DNA of 64,000 nt from Shewanella sp. 10N.286.48.A6 (GCF_002873135.1 NZ_MCVI01000072.1:1-64000); one strand, 5' to 3'. Positions 43,329 to 52,722 are shown, numbered from the stretch's first letter. Notes: generated by a model not told the origin, from the letters alone. Translations and numbers: made by a program.

Positions 43329-45404
43329 ATGACCGTGTTTTACCGTTCTACCCTTGCAGTGCTTATTTCATTAACATTAGTGGCCTGTGGCAGTGATGAC
43401 AGCCCTAGTGTTACAGATCCAGAACCTGAAGTACCCGTTGTCGAGCCACTGCCACCACAGCAGATTGATCTGATTATTGGTGATAGCACCGTAATGGGGC
43501 TTAGAGAGTCAGTGGTGATTAATGATGTAGAGGGTACGGCAACGCGAGTTGAGTTAGAGGCGTTTAAAGGCATTACTTATGCGACTTCTGCGCGCTTTGA
43601 GCACAGTGTGGTCACAGAATTAACAGATGTGGTCGATGCAACGGTTTTTGGTGATGCCTGTCCGCAACTTGATTTAACGGTGCAGGAGCAATCAGAAGAT
43701 TGTTTAAACCTTAATATTTGGCGCCCAGAAGATACGGTCGAGTCCGCTGAATTACCGGTTTATGTGTTTATTCATGGTGGTGATTTTGAATTTGGTTCAG
43801 GCTCAGACCCGCTAGTACAAGGCGATAATGTTGTCGCTCAGGGGGCATTAGATGATAAACCATTTATTGCGGTCACTCTAAATTATCGTTTAGGTATTTT
43901 AGGTAGCTACTGGCTTGATGGTAGTAAGAACGACAAAGGCGGTAATTTTGCTTTAGGTGACCAAAAACGCGCGCTTGAATGGGTTAATAACAACATTGAT
44001 TTATTTGGCGGTAACCCTGATAACGTCACCCTAGTCGGTCAAGGCGCAGGCGCTATGTCGGTGGGTGTTTTACAGCAAACTGAAAATAGTGAAAATGTGG
44101 GCGGTGACTATTTCCAGCGCACGATTATGCAAAGTAACCCTTATGGCTTTGATTATAAATCTTATGCTCAAGCGGAAACGTTTCAAGGCAAGTTGCAGGA
44201 TTATGCCGATGAATTACCTAGCACAACAGAATCACAGTCAATGGATGAGCTCTCTTTAGCACAAATTATGGAAGTGCAAGCCAAGGCGCTAAGCCCATTA
44301 GCGAAAATAGGGGCTTGGTCAGGACTGGATGATATACCCAGCTTTACTCTTTGCTTGACAGGTATTACTTGTTCTGGAATTACGCCGTTAGCAAACTTGA
44401 AGCCTTTTTCGCCTTATATTGAGTTTAGAGAAAAGACCTTGTTTAAACCTGAAATCAGTGGTTATCACTTGACAGCCCAGCCAGTACTTAGCGAGTTAAA
44501 TGTACCAACAGTACTAGGCTTTAACACTAATGACTCAAGAACAACGGCATTTTTACCGAGCTTAACCTCATTAATTCCAACGATTATTAACTTAATCCAA
44601 GTGCAGAATGATGCCCCTGAAGATCCTGAGCTAGCGGCAGCTGAGATTGAAGCTTGGTTAGCCTCACAGGATAATTTGGCATTGTTAGAGCAAGAATTAA
44701 TGGCCATTACTGCATCGGATATTGAAGCCCAAGTTGAGTTAGGTGACATTTTACCTAGCACAGCCTACGACGCTATTACCCGCTTTTTCTTTGGTTTAGG
44801 CAATGGCGCTATCATAGATGAACTGTTTAAATTAACGGACTTTTATCCAAACGATGAAAGTGAGTTAAGCGGTGCCACAGGTAATATGGCGCAATTTAAT
44901 TTACTCGTAAACGATATGCTGTTTAGTGGTCCAGCACGGGTTATGGCCAAGCAAACCAGTGATAATGGTGTGGTGCCAGTGACTTTTTATAACTTTGATT
45001 ACAAACCAAGCTTTAATGTGTGGACCACAAGTAATGAAGCAACATCCATTGACCTTGCAGCGCTAATTAAATCAATTAGTTGTATTGGAAATATTTGTAG
45101 CGGTGCTGAATTGCCGTTCATATTCAATAAACCTTATACCGTTACTGGCAACAAGGTTACTCCAAGTGATAGTGATATGATGTTAATGGATAAATTGTCA
45201 CGTCTTTGGTTTAGTGATGAGCTGTTTGATAACTATCAATTCAATACCAGTGATGACAATGTGTTAGTGATTGATGGCGATACAAATATACAAATTGAAG
45301 CAGATTGGGACAAAAGAAAGCAAGCTGGTATAGACCCTGAGTTACGCGAAGGTCGCTTAACGGGTCTTGAGGATTTAGGCTTAATTTTAGGCTACTTTAA
45401 TTAA
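43329..45404 (+). CDS. Carboxylesterase type B-like lipoprotein lacking the catalytic serine
   Basis: A 691-residue lipoprotein (lipobox LVAC, then GSDDS and a Pro/Glu-rich linker) of the carboxylesterase/cholinesterase family. The family blocks are clear: QSEDCLNLNIWRPED, FIHGGDFEFGSG, LNYRLGILG and FGGNPDNVTLVGQGAGAMS. In active enzymes the last block is G-E-S-A-G with the nucleophilic Ser. Here it is G-Q-G-A-G (codons GGT CAA GGC GCA GGC), and the oxyanion-hole HGGG is HGGD. The protein may thus be a non-catalytic homologue, or may use another residue. The rest of the frame is intact and long (usual length about 500-550), with an insertion in the second half. The start at 43329 has GGAG upstream. 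It is followed by a terminator. Confidence 0.85.
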   Translation: MTVFYRSTLAVLISLTLVACGSDDSPSVTDPEPEVPVVEPLPPQQIDLIIGDSTVMGLRESVVINDVEGTATRVELEAFKGITYATSARFEHSVVTELTDVVDATVFGDACPQLDLTVQEQSEDCLNLNIWRPEDTVESAELPVYVFIHGGDFEFGSGSDPLVQGDNVVAQGALDDKPFIAVTLNYRLGILGSYWLDGSKNDKGGNFALGDQKRALEWVNNNIDLFGGNPDNVTLVGQGAGAMSVGVLQQTENSENVGGDYFQRTIMQSNPYGFDYKSYAQAETFQGKLQDYADELPSTTESQSMDELSLAQIMEVQAKALSPLAKIGAWSGLDDIPSFTLCLTGITCSGITPLANLKPFSPYIEFREKTLFKPEISGYHLTAQPVLSELNVPTVLGFNTNDSRTTAFLPSLTSLIPTIINLIQVQNDAPEDPELAAAEIEAWLASQDNLALLEQELMAITASDIEAQVELGDILPSTAYDAITRFFFGLGNGAIIDELFKLTDFYPNDESELSGATGNMAQFNLLVNDMLFSGPARVMAKQTSDNGVVPVTFYNFDYKPSFNVWTTSNEATSIDLAALIKSISCIGNICSGAELPFIFNKPYTVTGNKVTPSDSDMMLMDKLSRLWFSDELFDNYQFNTSDDNVLVIDGDTNIQIEADWDKRKQAGIDPELREGRLTGLEDLGLILGYFN

Positions 45405-45440
45405 TGACTAAATAAGCTTTATCTTTATCGCTTTGATTGG

Positions 45441-45467
45441 CGGCTAGCATTTGCTAGCCGTAATTTT
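45441..45467 (+). terminator. Rho-independent terminator of the esterase-like gene
   Basis: CGGCTAGC pairs with GCTAGCCG around ATTT, followed by TAATTTTTT. It lies 36 bases after the stop and just before the phospholipase D gene. Confidence 0.88.
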
Positions 45468-45490
45468 TTAACCATAATGACGGTATATCA

Positions 45491-46960
45491 ATGAACATGC
45501 ATTCTATTTCTAAGTGCCTAACTGTACTTAGCTTTATTATTGTTACCATAGTGGTGACTGGCTGCGCAACGTCTTACCCTGAGGTTGAGGACGGTTTTCA
45601 AGCGGATTGGGACTCGAAAAAATACCATGCTGATTTGTACTTAATCCCTACTGCACCAGAAGCCTTAGCGAGGCGTATTGAGCTAGTGCGTCAAGCCAAA
45701 AGCTTTATTGATATGACTTACTTCTCATGGAATAAAGATACCTCGGGATTAATGCTTTTTTCCGAAATTAAGCAAGCTGCCGATCGCGGTGTAAAAGTCA
45801 GAGTAACCCTTGATGACTTGTTGGTGTTTAATGAAAAGTGGCTTGCAGAGCTCGCCCACCATCAAAATATCGATATTCGTATTTTTAACCCTTTCGACTC
45901 TCGAAAAATGGGTTGGATTGGCCGTGCGATGGACTTTCAAATTCATCAGCAACAGCTGGATAATCGCCTGCACGAAAAGTACTTTAACGTTGATGGTCAC
46001 AATATGATTTTAGGTGGCAGAAACATTGGCGATGACTACTTTGGCTATAGCACTGAGGCAAACTTTTTTGATTTAGATGTCATTTTTAAAGGTGATGTCA
46101 TTAAGGCTTTTGAAGCGAATTTTGATGGGCTGTGGGGCACTGATTATTTGATCCCAATCGAAATGCTTGTAGAAGTGAAGCAGGTGGGAGTATTTACCGA
46201 GTTTGAAAAAACTTATCGGCAACAAACTGAAAACCGCCAACAAGTGGTGAATGCGATTAATCAGCAAGTGCAGAGCTTAACAGAAGTGGGTTATACCGCA
46301 GCTGTTGTGAAACCTGTCTTTGATTCGCTTGAAAAGATGAAAGACAGTAAGCCATATTTTAGAAGTCGAGTTGAAAATCTAATGACTGATCCGGTGAATG
46401 ATGCAAAAAAAGCCGTAATTTCAACGCCTTACTTAATTCCAGCCGATAATAAATTTACCATTATTGAAAAGCTTAGTGCCAATAATGCACAGATCACTTT
46501 AATCACAAATTCATCGGCATCAAATGATTCGGGGTTTGTGCCGGCATACTTTGAAAAGCATCGCCCACTGTTATTAGATATGGGGGCGGATTTATATGAA
46601 TATAAAGATCATGCTAAAAATAGTGATCATTTTTACCATAGTGATACTTATTACCATAATAAGACCTTTATCTTTGATGACTTATATTCCTACATTGGAT
46701 CATCGAACTTTGATCCACGTTCAGATTTTTTAAATATTGAGTTTGGGGTGTTAATCAAGAGCCCAGAATTCGCCTTGACGTTAGAGCATTACTTACTGGC
46801 CAATAAAGAATTGCTTTATTGGCATGTAACTCAACAAGAAGACGGCAGTATTAACTGGCAATCAGGTGATGAAAGCTATGACGCTTCGCCTCATTATGGT
46901 GGTTGGCATGCTTTACCGGATTGGCTGATAAGGAAAATGAATGGCGAGTCAGAGCTTTAA
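45491..46960 (+). CDS. Phospholipase D family lipoprotein (cardiolipin synthase ClsC-like)
   Basis: A 489-residue lipoprotein (lipobox VTGC, Cys about residue 25). Two HKD motifs are complete: HEKYFNVD followed by GGRNIGDDYF (about 160-180), and HNKTFIFD followed by IGSSNFDPRS (about 390-415). This twin-HKD arrangement with GGRN(I/M) matches ClsC/YmdC-type enzymes that move phosphatidyl groups; a phospholipase role is also possible. It would act on the periplasmic face. The ribosome site before the ATG at 45491 is weak, and a second ATG two codons on could serve. Confidence 0.88.
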   Translation: MNMHSISKCLTVLSFIIVTIVVTGCATSYPEVEDGFQADWDSKKYHADLYLIPTAPEALARRIELVRQAKSFIDMTYFSWNKDTSGLMLFSEIKQAADRGVKVRVTLDDLLVFNEKWLAELAHHQNIDIRIFNPFDSRKMGWIGRAMDFQIHQQQLDNRLHEKYFNVDGHNMILGGRNIGDDYFGYSTEANFFDLDVIFKGDVIKAFEANFDGLWGTDYLIPIEMLVEVKQVGVFTEFEKTYRQQTENRQQVVNAINQQVQSLTEVGYTAAVVKPVFDSLEKMKDSKPYFRSRVENLMTDPVNDAKKAVISTPYLIPADNKFTIIEKLSANNAQITLITNSSASNDSGFVPAYFEKHRPLLLDMGADLYEYKDHAKNSDHFYHSDTYYHNKTFIFDDLYSYIGSSNFDPRSDFLNIEFGVLIKSPEFALTLEHYLLANKELLYWHVTQQEDGSINWQSGDESYDASPHYGGWHALPDWLIRKMNGESEL

Positions 46961-47333
46961 TTAAAGCCATATTTAGGGGCTAGTACGCTTTCTTTACGTA
47001 AGTCATTTAACGCCACAATATAAGAGCATGTTAGCTAAGAGTTTGTTAGGTAATAGGTTACTGACTAAGAGATTATTTGCTAACAGATTATTAGCAGAGA
47101 GGATTAGTTGAGAGTTTGTTAGCTGAAAGGATTACTAGAAATAAACAATAATTCATTGTTTTTATATACGTCCAACCCCTTGCATGATAATGAGTTTGTA
47201 GGGTTTCATTGCAGTTTAAGCAACAAATACTCGTTAATGAGCTAAATTTAATCGCGGTTATTTTTAACTAATAATAGCTATAAAAAAGCACCCAAGTTCT
47301 TTATAAAAGGCAAGGGTGCTTGATAAACACTAA
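46961..47333. other. Spacer with degenerate GTTAGCTAAGAG-like repeats
   Basis: No gene is present. From about 47028 to 47135 the sequence repeats degenerate units such as GTTAGCTAAGAG, GTTACTGACTAAGAG and GTTAGCTGAAAG. A terminator for the minus-strand operon is at 47286-47321. Confidence 0.5.
47286..47321 (-). terminator. Terminator of the lapG-lapD operon
   Basis: On the minus strand AAGCACCC pairs with GGGTGCTT and is followed by TTTTA. It lies 12 bases after the stop of the small secreted protein. Confidence 0.8.
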
Positions 47334-47783
47334 TTAGTTGCTGGAAGCCGTTACTCCACCACCACCAGAGCCACCACCGAAACCCTGAGCACCAGGCGCT
47401 GGAGCTGCTCCAAATGTGCCACCACTGGCAGTGAGTGTCTCCTCAAAGACCTCTGCAACAATTGAAGGGTCTATACCATTTGCAATAGCGATAGCCAATG
47501 CATCATCAGCGTTCATTCCTGCAGTTTGTGCAGCACTAAGCACTTCTAATATAGTTGCGGTTTTGCCAAAAGTCGCCTGTAAAGCAAAAGCGAGGATATT
47601 GGTTTGTTCTGCAGGTGATGATTGCATTTGAGTGAGCGTGTAATCAGCTAAACTCGTCCCTGAATTAGCAGCTGTCTGAACGCCATTGGTAAAATCTGTT
47701 TGAGATACAGCATATGCTCCTGCTGACAACGCCGTTGAAGATATTGCAGCAATCAAAATGAGCGTTAATTTGTTAGGGTACAT
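47334..47783 (-). CDS. Small secreted Ala/Gly-rich protein linked to lapD
   Basis: A 149-residue protein I do not recognise. A signal peptide ends near residue 25 (SAGAYAVSQ). The middle (about 45-115) is a run of amphipathic helices rich in Ala and Thr (DYTLTQMQSSPAEQ, LEVLSAAQTAGMNADDAL, NGIDPSIVAEVFEETL). The last 30 residues are Gly/Ala/Ser/Pro-rich (GAQGFGGGSGGGG). There are no cysteines. It starts directly after the lapD stop codon, with no gap, so it is co-translated with lapD. A role as a partner, substrate or modulator of the LapG/LapD adhesin switch is a guess from context. Confidence 0.7.
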   Translation of the reverse strand: MYPNKLTLILIAAISSTALSAGAYAVSQTDFTNGVQTAANSGTSLADYTLTQMQSSPAEQTNILAFALQATFGKTATILEVLSAAQTAGMNADDALAIAIANGIDPSIVAEVFEETLTASGGTFGAAPAPGAQGFGGGSGGGGVTASSN

Positions 47784-49871
47784 TTATTCTGCCTCATGGT
47801 TTGATGGGGGACAAAAGTCACTGAGTTGTAAAGTACAGCTCCATGAACTATCTAATGTCACTGGTATAAGAGTAGTCAAATTTTGAACAGCATACAAACC
47901 GTTGCCTTGAAGACCATCCACATGGATATTGGAAAAAATGCCTATCATGGCTGGTGTTTCCAATTGCGCAGCGATGACTTTTAATCCAATACCATGGCAT
48001 ATTTGGGTAACTGTCTGGACAAAAAAGCGTGTGTCAGCTTGATCTATATCATGTACAAAACAAGGATCAATCTTTGTAAAATCAACATTTAAGTTACGTA
48101 TATAGTGAAATGAATTTAAATTGGCACCAAAATTCTCTATGGTGATACCAATATTTAATGCTTTAGCTGTGTTAATAAATGCGCTTGTAGAGTCTAACGA
48201 AAGAATTACACTCGACTCATTAATTTCATACAAAAGTGGTGGAAGATTTTTTTGTGATTTTTGATATAAATTGAATAGCCAATGGGTAAATATCGGGTTT
48301 TGTAATGCACTATTACTAATGTTAATAGCGATTCGCGTTTTTTTTATGTGTCTTAATTTGTAAAAAATGAAGCAAGTTACTGCCTGTTCAAGTTCGAGTA
48401 ATATGCCTAATTTATCAGCCATTGCGTACACTTCAATTGTGGGAAGAGTTTCATCCTCGAGTTTAAAGCGAACAAAGGACTCCACGTAGATAATTGATTG
48501 ATTAGTACCAATGACAGGTTGAAGCATTAAATCAAAAATTTTATCTAAAGGGATGCACTTAAGCGCTAAATCCTCCGTTTTGCAGTGGTTAAGTTCGTTG
48601 ATAAAATATTCGGTAAATTGCGTTAAAATGTGAGTCCATTCTTCACGAGAGTGATTGTTTTTAGGCTGAAGAGTGCTTAATTTTGTGGTTTTATCTAAAT
48701 ATGAATTTGCAATTAATTGCGTGTCTAACCGTTTGAGAGTATCGACAATCATTTCATGGGGCTCAATGCATGTAACTGCATACTTGGCAAAACCATACTC
48801 AAACTCTTCATTATCTTCAGTCGCTAAAATATCAGTTAAGTTCTTATCGACCAATTTTATAGCATCTTCTGTCATTGGAGATATCAAAGCAAATTCAGAA
48901 CCTGAAATTCTATAAAGTTGTGCATCATGCATTGATTTAAGGTGTTTGCATATGACATCAGCTCCCAATTGAATATAGGCATCACCATGAGCATAGCCTT
49001 GCTTATCATTAACACTTTTTAGTGATGACATTGATATTAAAGCTAAGTAAGACCGATTACCATGCTGTTCAAATTGAGACTGAATAGATTCGAATTTTTT
49101 TAATAATGAACGTCTATTGGGTAGTTCGGTTAGGGGGTCAATATAGGCTTGCTTAGCTAAGCTTTCGGCAAGAGTAGTCTGTTCATTAAAAGCCCGTTGA
49201 ATATTTTCAACCATCCGGTTAACAACATTTACGACAACTTTAAGCTCTGTAGTGAAAGGGGTAATTGAGTTAGTTGTGAAGTGTTTTTTTGCCGCAAAAT
49301 TGGCTTGTTGCTCTATGGCTTTTAGTGGTGTTAAAACTGCTTTTAAAATGAAATACGCAATTAGTAGGGCAATTAACAGTTGGACTAGTGTCGTGCTAAG
49401 TGAAGTTAATGCGTATTGCCATAAACTATTATAGGAAGTACCGACGTGTGATTGTACCTCTAAGGTTCCAGCTACACGCCAACCATCGTTAACTTCGCTG
49501 CTCATTGTCGGTGGATTTAACGGAAAAAGTGCAATAAACCAAGATGGAACTGATAAGGATACTGAAGGGTTCGTGCGCTGAAATTGTACTGCGTGGTCAT
49601 TATCTGAAAATTGTATTACTTGGTAATAGCCCGAGTCAAAAATAGCATTAGTCATTGTTTCAGCAACAACAAGCCCTTTTTCATGCATGTAAGGTGAAAT
49701 TGAAAGCCCTAAACTATGCGCAGCTCCCTGAGCATGAGAAGCAAGTTGATTGTTTAGGTAACCTTTCATACTGGAGATATTGTTATACAAACCAAAACCA
49801 AAATTGAGAATAGACAAGCAACTGATAAGTAGAAATAACTGTAATTTTAACGACATTCCATTCTTAACCAT
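47784..49871 (-). CDS. lapD: LapD-like c-di-GMP receptor with degenerate GGDEF and EAL domains
   Basis: A 695-residue inner-membrane protein: transmembrane segment (about 10-30), periplasmic LapD-type output domain (about 35-150), second transmembrane segment (about 155-178), HAMP (about 180-235), GGDEF (about 240-395) and EAL (about 420-685). Both catalytic signatures are lost: the GGDEF motif reads SGSEF and the EAL motif reads VESFVR. LapD of Pseudomonas fluorescens works this way: the dead EAL binds c-di-GMP and the periplasmic domain then sequesters the LapG protease. The lapG-like gene is just upstream on the same strand (29 bases apart). GGAGCG lies before the ATG at 49871. Confidence 0.92.
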   Translation of the reverse strand: MVKNGMSLKLQLFLLISCLSILNFGFGLYNNISSMKGYLNNQLASHAQGAAHSLGLSISPYMHEKGLVVAETMTNAIFDSGYYQVIQFSDNDHAVQFQRTNPSVSLSVPSWFIALFPLNPPTMSSEVNDGWRVAGTLEVQSHVGTSYNSLWQYALTSLSTTLVQLLIALLIAYFILKAVLTPLKAIEQQANFAAKKHFTTNSITPFTTELKVVVNVVNRMVENIQRAFNEQTTLAESLAKQAYIDPLTELPNRRSLLKKFESIQSQFEQHGNRSYLALISMSSLKSVNDKQGYAHGDAYIQLGADVICKHLKSMHDAQLYRISGSEFALISPMTEDAIKLVDKNLTDILATEDNEEFEYGFAKYAVTCIEPHEMIVDTLKRLDTQLIANSYLDKTTKLSTLQPKNNHSREEWTHILTQFTEYFINELNHCKTEDLALKCIPLDKIFDLMLQPVIGTNQSIIYVESFVRFKLEDETLPTIEVYAMADKLGILLELEQAVTCFIFYKLRHIKKTRIAINISNSALQNPIFTHWLFNLYQKSQKNLPPLLYEINESSVILSLDSTSAFINTAKALNIGITIENFGANLNSFHYIRNLNVDFTKIDPCFVHDIDQADTRFFVQTVTQICHGIGLKVIAAQLETPAMIGIFSNIHVDGLQGNGLYAVQNLTTLIPVTLDSSWSCTLQLSDFCPPSNHEAE

Positions 49872-49900
49872 TTATTCGCTCCAAAACCATATGACCATAA

Positions 49901-50593
49901 TTACTCACCATTTTCTATTCTAGTTATTAAATCGGTCCAATTTGCTGTACGGCTACTAGTTGGCCTGGTAGAACCTAACCCTTGGGCTTTTGTTAACCAT
50001 AAACCTTGACTGTTAAATGAGTAAATTGGTTTTAAATCAGTCCGTTGATTTGATTTTTTTATGCTTGTTGTCAAATTATCTAATACTAAGGGCATGGCCT
50101 TAGGGTTATCAAAATAAATAAGTACCATGTGTGGTTGGTCAATTAATAACGCTCTAACATACATTAAGCGCATTTTTTCTTCGCTGACTCCCATTGCTTT
50201 TAAAGTAAAGTACTTAAAAATTGCAAAGTCTTCGCAATCGCCACCTTTAGTGCCCAATGACTCTATCGGTGTCCCCCAGTAATCATTTTTATTCCAATGT
50301 TCGATATCGCTGACAAAATTAATATGTCGATTGGCAAATTGATTAACCAAGTGCAAGCGTTCACTGTCAGAAAACTCAGCTCCCTTTTCAATAATTGATT
50401 GCCACTTATGAAAGTCATCGATTCTGTTAAGTCCATATTTTAGTTCAATTTGAGTAAAAAACGCGCCAGAAAAAATATTGTGGTTCATTGTTGAAAAGCA
50501 AACAGCAGAAAACACTATTGGTATTAACAGCCAATAGCGTTGCCAATTCAAATCAACACGCAATGAATTAATTTTCTCACCCAACCTATCCAT
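49901..50593 (-). CDS. lapG: LapG-like periplasmic cysteine protease (BTLCP family)
   Basis: A 230-residue protein with an N-terminal membrane or signal segment (about 20-38, YWLLIPIVFSAVCFS) and a transglutaminase-like cysteine protease domain. Catalytic residues fit the LapG triad: Cys in GGDCEDFAIFKY (about 118), His in QPHMVLIY (about 154) and Asp in LVLDNLT (about 170). The acidic residues near DCED match the calcium site. LapG cleaves the N-terminus of large surface adhesins when LapD lets it go. The adhesin gene is not in this window. It is the first gene of the lap operon, so its own promoter lies in the 50594-51552 spacer. Confidence 0.92.
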   Translation of the reverse strand: MDRLGEKINSLRVDLNWQRYWLLIPIVFSAVCFSTMNHNIFSGAFFTQIELKYGLNRIDDFHKWQSIIEKGAEFSDSERLHLVNQFANRHINFVSDIEHWNKNDYWGTPIESLGTKGGDCEDFAIFKYFTLKAMGVSEEKMRLMYVRALLIDQPHMVLIYFDNPKAMPLVLDNLTTSIKKSNQRTDLKPIYSFNSQGLWLTKAQGLGSTRPTSSRTANWTDLITRIENGE

Positions 50594-50800
50594 AGAGATG
50601 CTAAAACTGTAGCAAAAATGTGCAATAAGGGATCTGTAAATTTCATCATAGCGAAGTTGGCCTTAATGATCGTCAATATAATGACGTATTTAATTAGGTG
50701 CCTCATGCAGTGTTCTAAGTTTAAGCTCCGAGATTTCTAGGGACTAAACTATTGCAAAATTGTTACATTATTTGTTGGTACTTACTAACTTGCTTTGTTT

Positions 50801-50817
50801 TTGGCACGGATCTTGAT
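50801..50817 (+). promoter_or_regulatory. Sigma54-like promoter site
   Basis: TTGGCACGGATCTTGAT matches the sigma54 consensus TGGCAC-N5-TTGCW except for the base pair at -12 (GA instead of GC). The -24 GG is intact. It reads toward the polysaccharide operon. Confidence 0.35.
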
Positions 50818-51057
50818 TGAATTATGTACAGCTATTTAGGGCGATTTAATGGCCTTATTTTATAATTATTACTTAACACGCTTAATTTTGATTTTTAGTT
50901 ATTGTATTTAAACGTTTTTTGTTGTTGCTAGCTTTAGTTCCCCTAAGTGGTTGGTGTTTATTAAAGTTAACATTGCACCAAAATACAGCAGCCTCAGGCA
51001 TAGATGGATGCGTTCTAAGCTATGAGGATCCACCAAGTGCAAGGGTGACCTATACTA

Positions 51058-51090
51058 AAGTACTATTCTTGGTTCGCAGTAATAGTACTT
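51058..51090 (+). other. Inverted repeat in the polysaccharide leader
   Basis: AAGTACTATT and AATAGTACTT form 10-bp arms around a 13-base loop; with one bulged base the pairing extends to CTAA/TTAG. No T run follows. It may be an RNA hairpin or a protein-binding palindrome. Confidence 0.5.
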
Positions 51091-51432
51091 AGTTTGATAC
51101 CGAGGTGAGTAATTAGGCTACTTTAGGTTGATTTTTGAATTGAGGTTATAGGGTTTCAAAAAACTGACAGGGGTTTCATGTATGCTTCAATGTAACATCA
51201 TTGTTAAGTGGGCTTGATGAAGCCAATTAACTTAGATGGCGTAGACTTTAATGAAGATCAATTTTGATTTTCATACTTTGTACCGAGATTCATGTGAGTG
51301 TCTATACTTTCATTTGTTGCTAAGTTTTCTGGTTGGATTTGAAAGTTGAAGCGTCCTAACAACCAATCAAATTTGTAAATTATTAGCTAAATTATTCATA
51401 ACTTTTATAGCAATCTGGAAGCTAAAATTCAG

Positions 51433-51443
51433 TGCGGTAGCGT
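51433..51443 (+). promoter_or_regulatory. ops element (RfaH recruitment site)
   Basis: TGCGGTAGCGT differs from the ops consensus GGCGGTAGCGT only at the first base. It lies 110 bases before the first gene of a long polysaccharide operon, the usual place for ops/JUMPstart sequences. RfaH-type antitermination of the whole operon is the likely function. Confidence 0.7.
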
Positions 51444-51552
51444 GGATAAAGCCATCTAGAGATATGTGGAATTATAATTTTTTGCTATTGAATCTACCGA
51501 TAAGATTTACAAAAAAACATTAACTTATATGTTAAAAAGGGTGTTGTTTTAA

Positions 51553-52722
51553 ATTAAAATAGCAATTGCTGGTACAGGTTATGTTGGCTTATCGAACGCT
51601 ATGTTACTTGCTCAACACAATGAGGTTGTTGCTGTAGATATTATTGAGTCCAAAATTAACCTCCTCAATGACAAGGTGTCGCCAATTACCGATACTGAAA
51701 TTGAAGATTTTCTTGCAAATAAATCGTTAAACTTTACAGCGACCTTAGATAAAGTCAGCGCCTACCAAGGTGCTGATTTTGTGATTATAGCCACTCCTAC
51801 GGATTATGATCCTCAAACAAATTATTTTAATACTTCTTCTGTAGAAATGGTTATTGAACAAGTGACTTCGATTAACCCTAGCGCTGTGATGATCTTAAAA
51901 TCTACTGTGCCAGTTGGATATACCGAACGGATAAAGGCAAAGTTAAATTGCGATAACATTATTTTCTCACCGGAATTTTTACGTGAGGGAAAAGCACTGT
52001 ACGACAATCTATATCCTTCAAGAATAATTGTGGGAGAGAAGAGTAAACGCGCTGAAATATTTGCTGAGTTAATGGTTCAAGGGGCATTAAAGCAAGATAT
52101 CAAAGTCTTGTTTACCGAGTCGACAGAGGCTGAGGCGGTCAAACTATTCTCAAATACGTATTTAGCCTTAAGAGTGGCTTATTTTAATGAGCTAGACACC
52201 TATGCAGAATCCCTTGACCTAGATACCAAGCAGATAATCGATGGAGTAGGTTTAGACCCTCGTATTGGCAATCATTATAATAACCCCTCTTTTGGTTATG
52301 GCGGCTACTGTTTACCAAAAGATACTAAACAACTGCGAGCTAACTATGCTGATGTGCCAAATAATCTGATAACAGCAATTGTTGACTCTAATACCACTCG
52401 AAAAGACTTTATTGCTAATTCTATTCTAAAGCGAAACCCTAACACTGTAGGTATTTATCGATTAATCATGAAGTCAGGATCAGATAACTTCAGGGCCTCA
52501 AGTATTCAAGGCGTGATGAAGCGCCTTAAAAGTAAAGGCATAGAAGTGATTATTTATGAACCTGTTATGGAGCAAGATACGTTTTTTAACTCACCAGTGT
52601 ACCGAGATTTAGCAGCATTTAAAGCTAGTGCGGATGTGATTGTATCTAATCGAATTACAGCCGATTTAAATGATGTATTAGAAAAAGTCTATACCCGAGA
52701 TTTGTTTGGCAATGACTATTAG
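51553..52722 (+). CDS. ugd: UDP-glucose 6-dehydrogenase, apparently started at AUU
   Basis: A 389-residue cytoplasmic enzyme (E. coli Ugd has 388) that oxidises UDP-glucose to UDP-glucuronate with NAD+. The N-terminal Rossmann motif [13 protein letters not shown] lies upstream of the first ATG (51601), so that ATG cannot be the real start. Reading back, the frame is closed by TAA at 51550-51552, and the codon where the initiator belongs is ATT (51553-51555), with AAGGGTG about 12 bases upstream. The catalytic Cys is in [11 protein letters not shown], and Lys/Asn residues follow the family pattern ([14 protein letters not shown]). It is the first gene of the operon. Confidence 0.92.
   Translation: MKIAIAGTGYVGLSNAMLLAQHNEVVAVDIIESKINLLNDKVSPITDTEIEDFLANKSLNFTATLDKVSAYQGADFVIIATPTDYDPQTNYFNTSSVEMVIEQVTSINPSAVMILKSTVPVGYTERIKAKLNCDNIIFSPEFLREGKALYDNLYPSRIIVGEKSKRAEIFAELMVQGALKQDIKVLFTESTEAEAVKLFSNTYLALRVAYFNELDTYAESLDLDTKQIIDGVGLDPRIGNHYNNPSFGYGGYCLPKDTKQLRANYADVPNNLITAIVDSNTTRKDFIANSILKRNPNTVGIYRLIMKSGSDNFRASSIQGVMKRLKSKGIEVIIYEPVMEQDTFFNSPVYRDLAAFKASADVIVSNRITADLNDVLEKVYTRDLFGNDY

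Larger units (their letters stand above)
50594..51552. other. Long leader/promoter region between lapG and the polysaccharide operon
   Basis: No gene is supported in about 960 bases. It holds a sigma54-like site (50801-50817), a hairpin with 10-bp arms (51058-51090) and an ops-like element (51433-51443), consistent with a long untranslated leader for the operon that starts at 51553. Confidence 0.6.

Noticed and set aside
47784-49871. lapD as an active cyclase or phosphodiesterase
   Set aside because: Both signatures are degenerate (SGSEF and VESF), as expected for a LapD receptor.
51601-52722. ugd starting at the first ATG (51601)
   Set aside because: This would cut off the NAD-binding GTGYVG motif and make the protein 16 residues too short; the full frame from ATT fits the family length.
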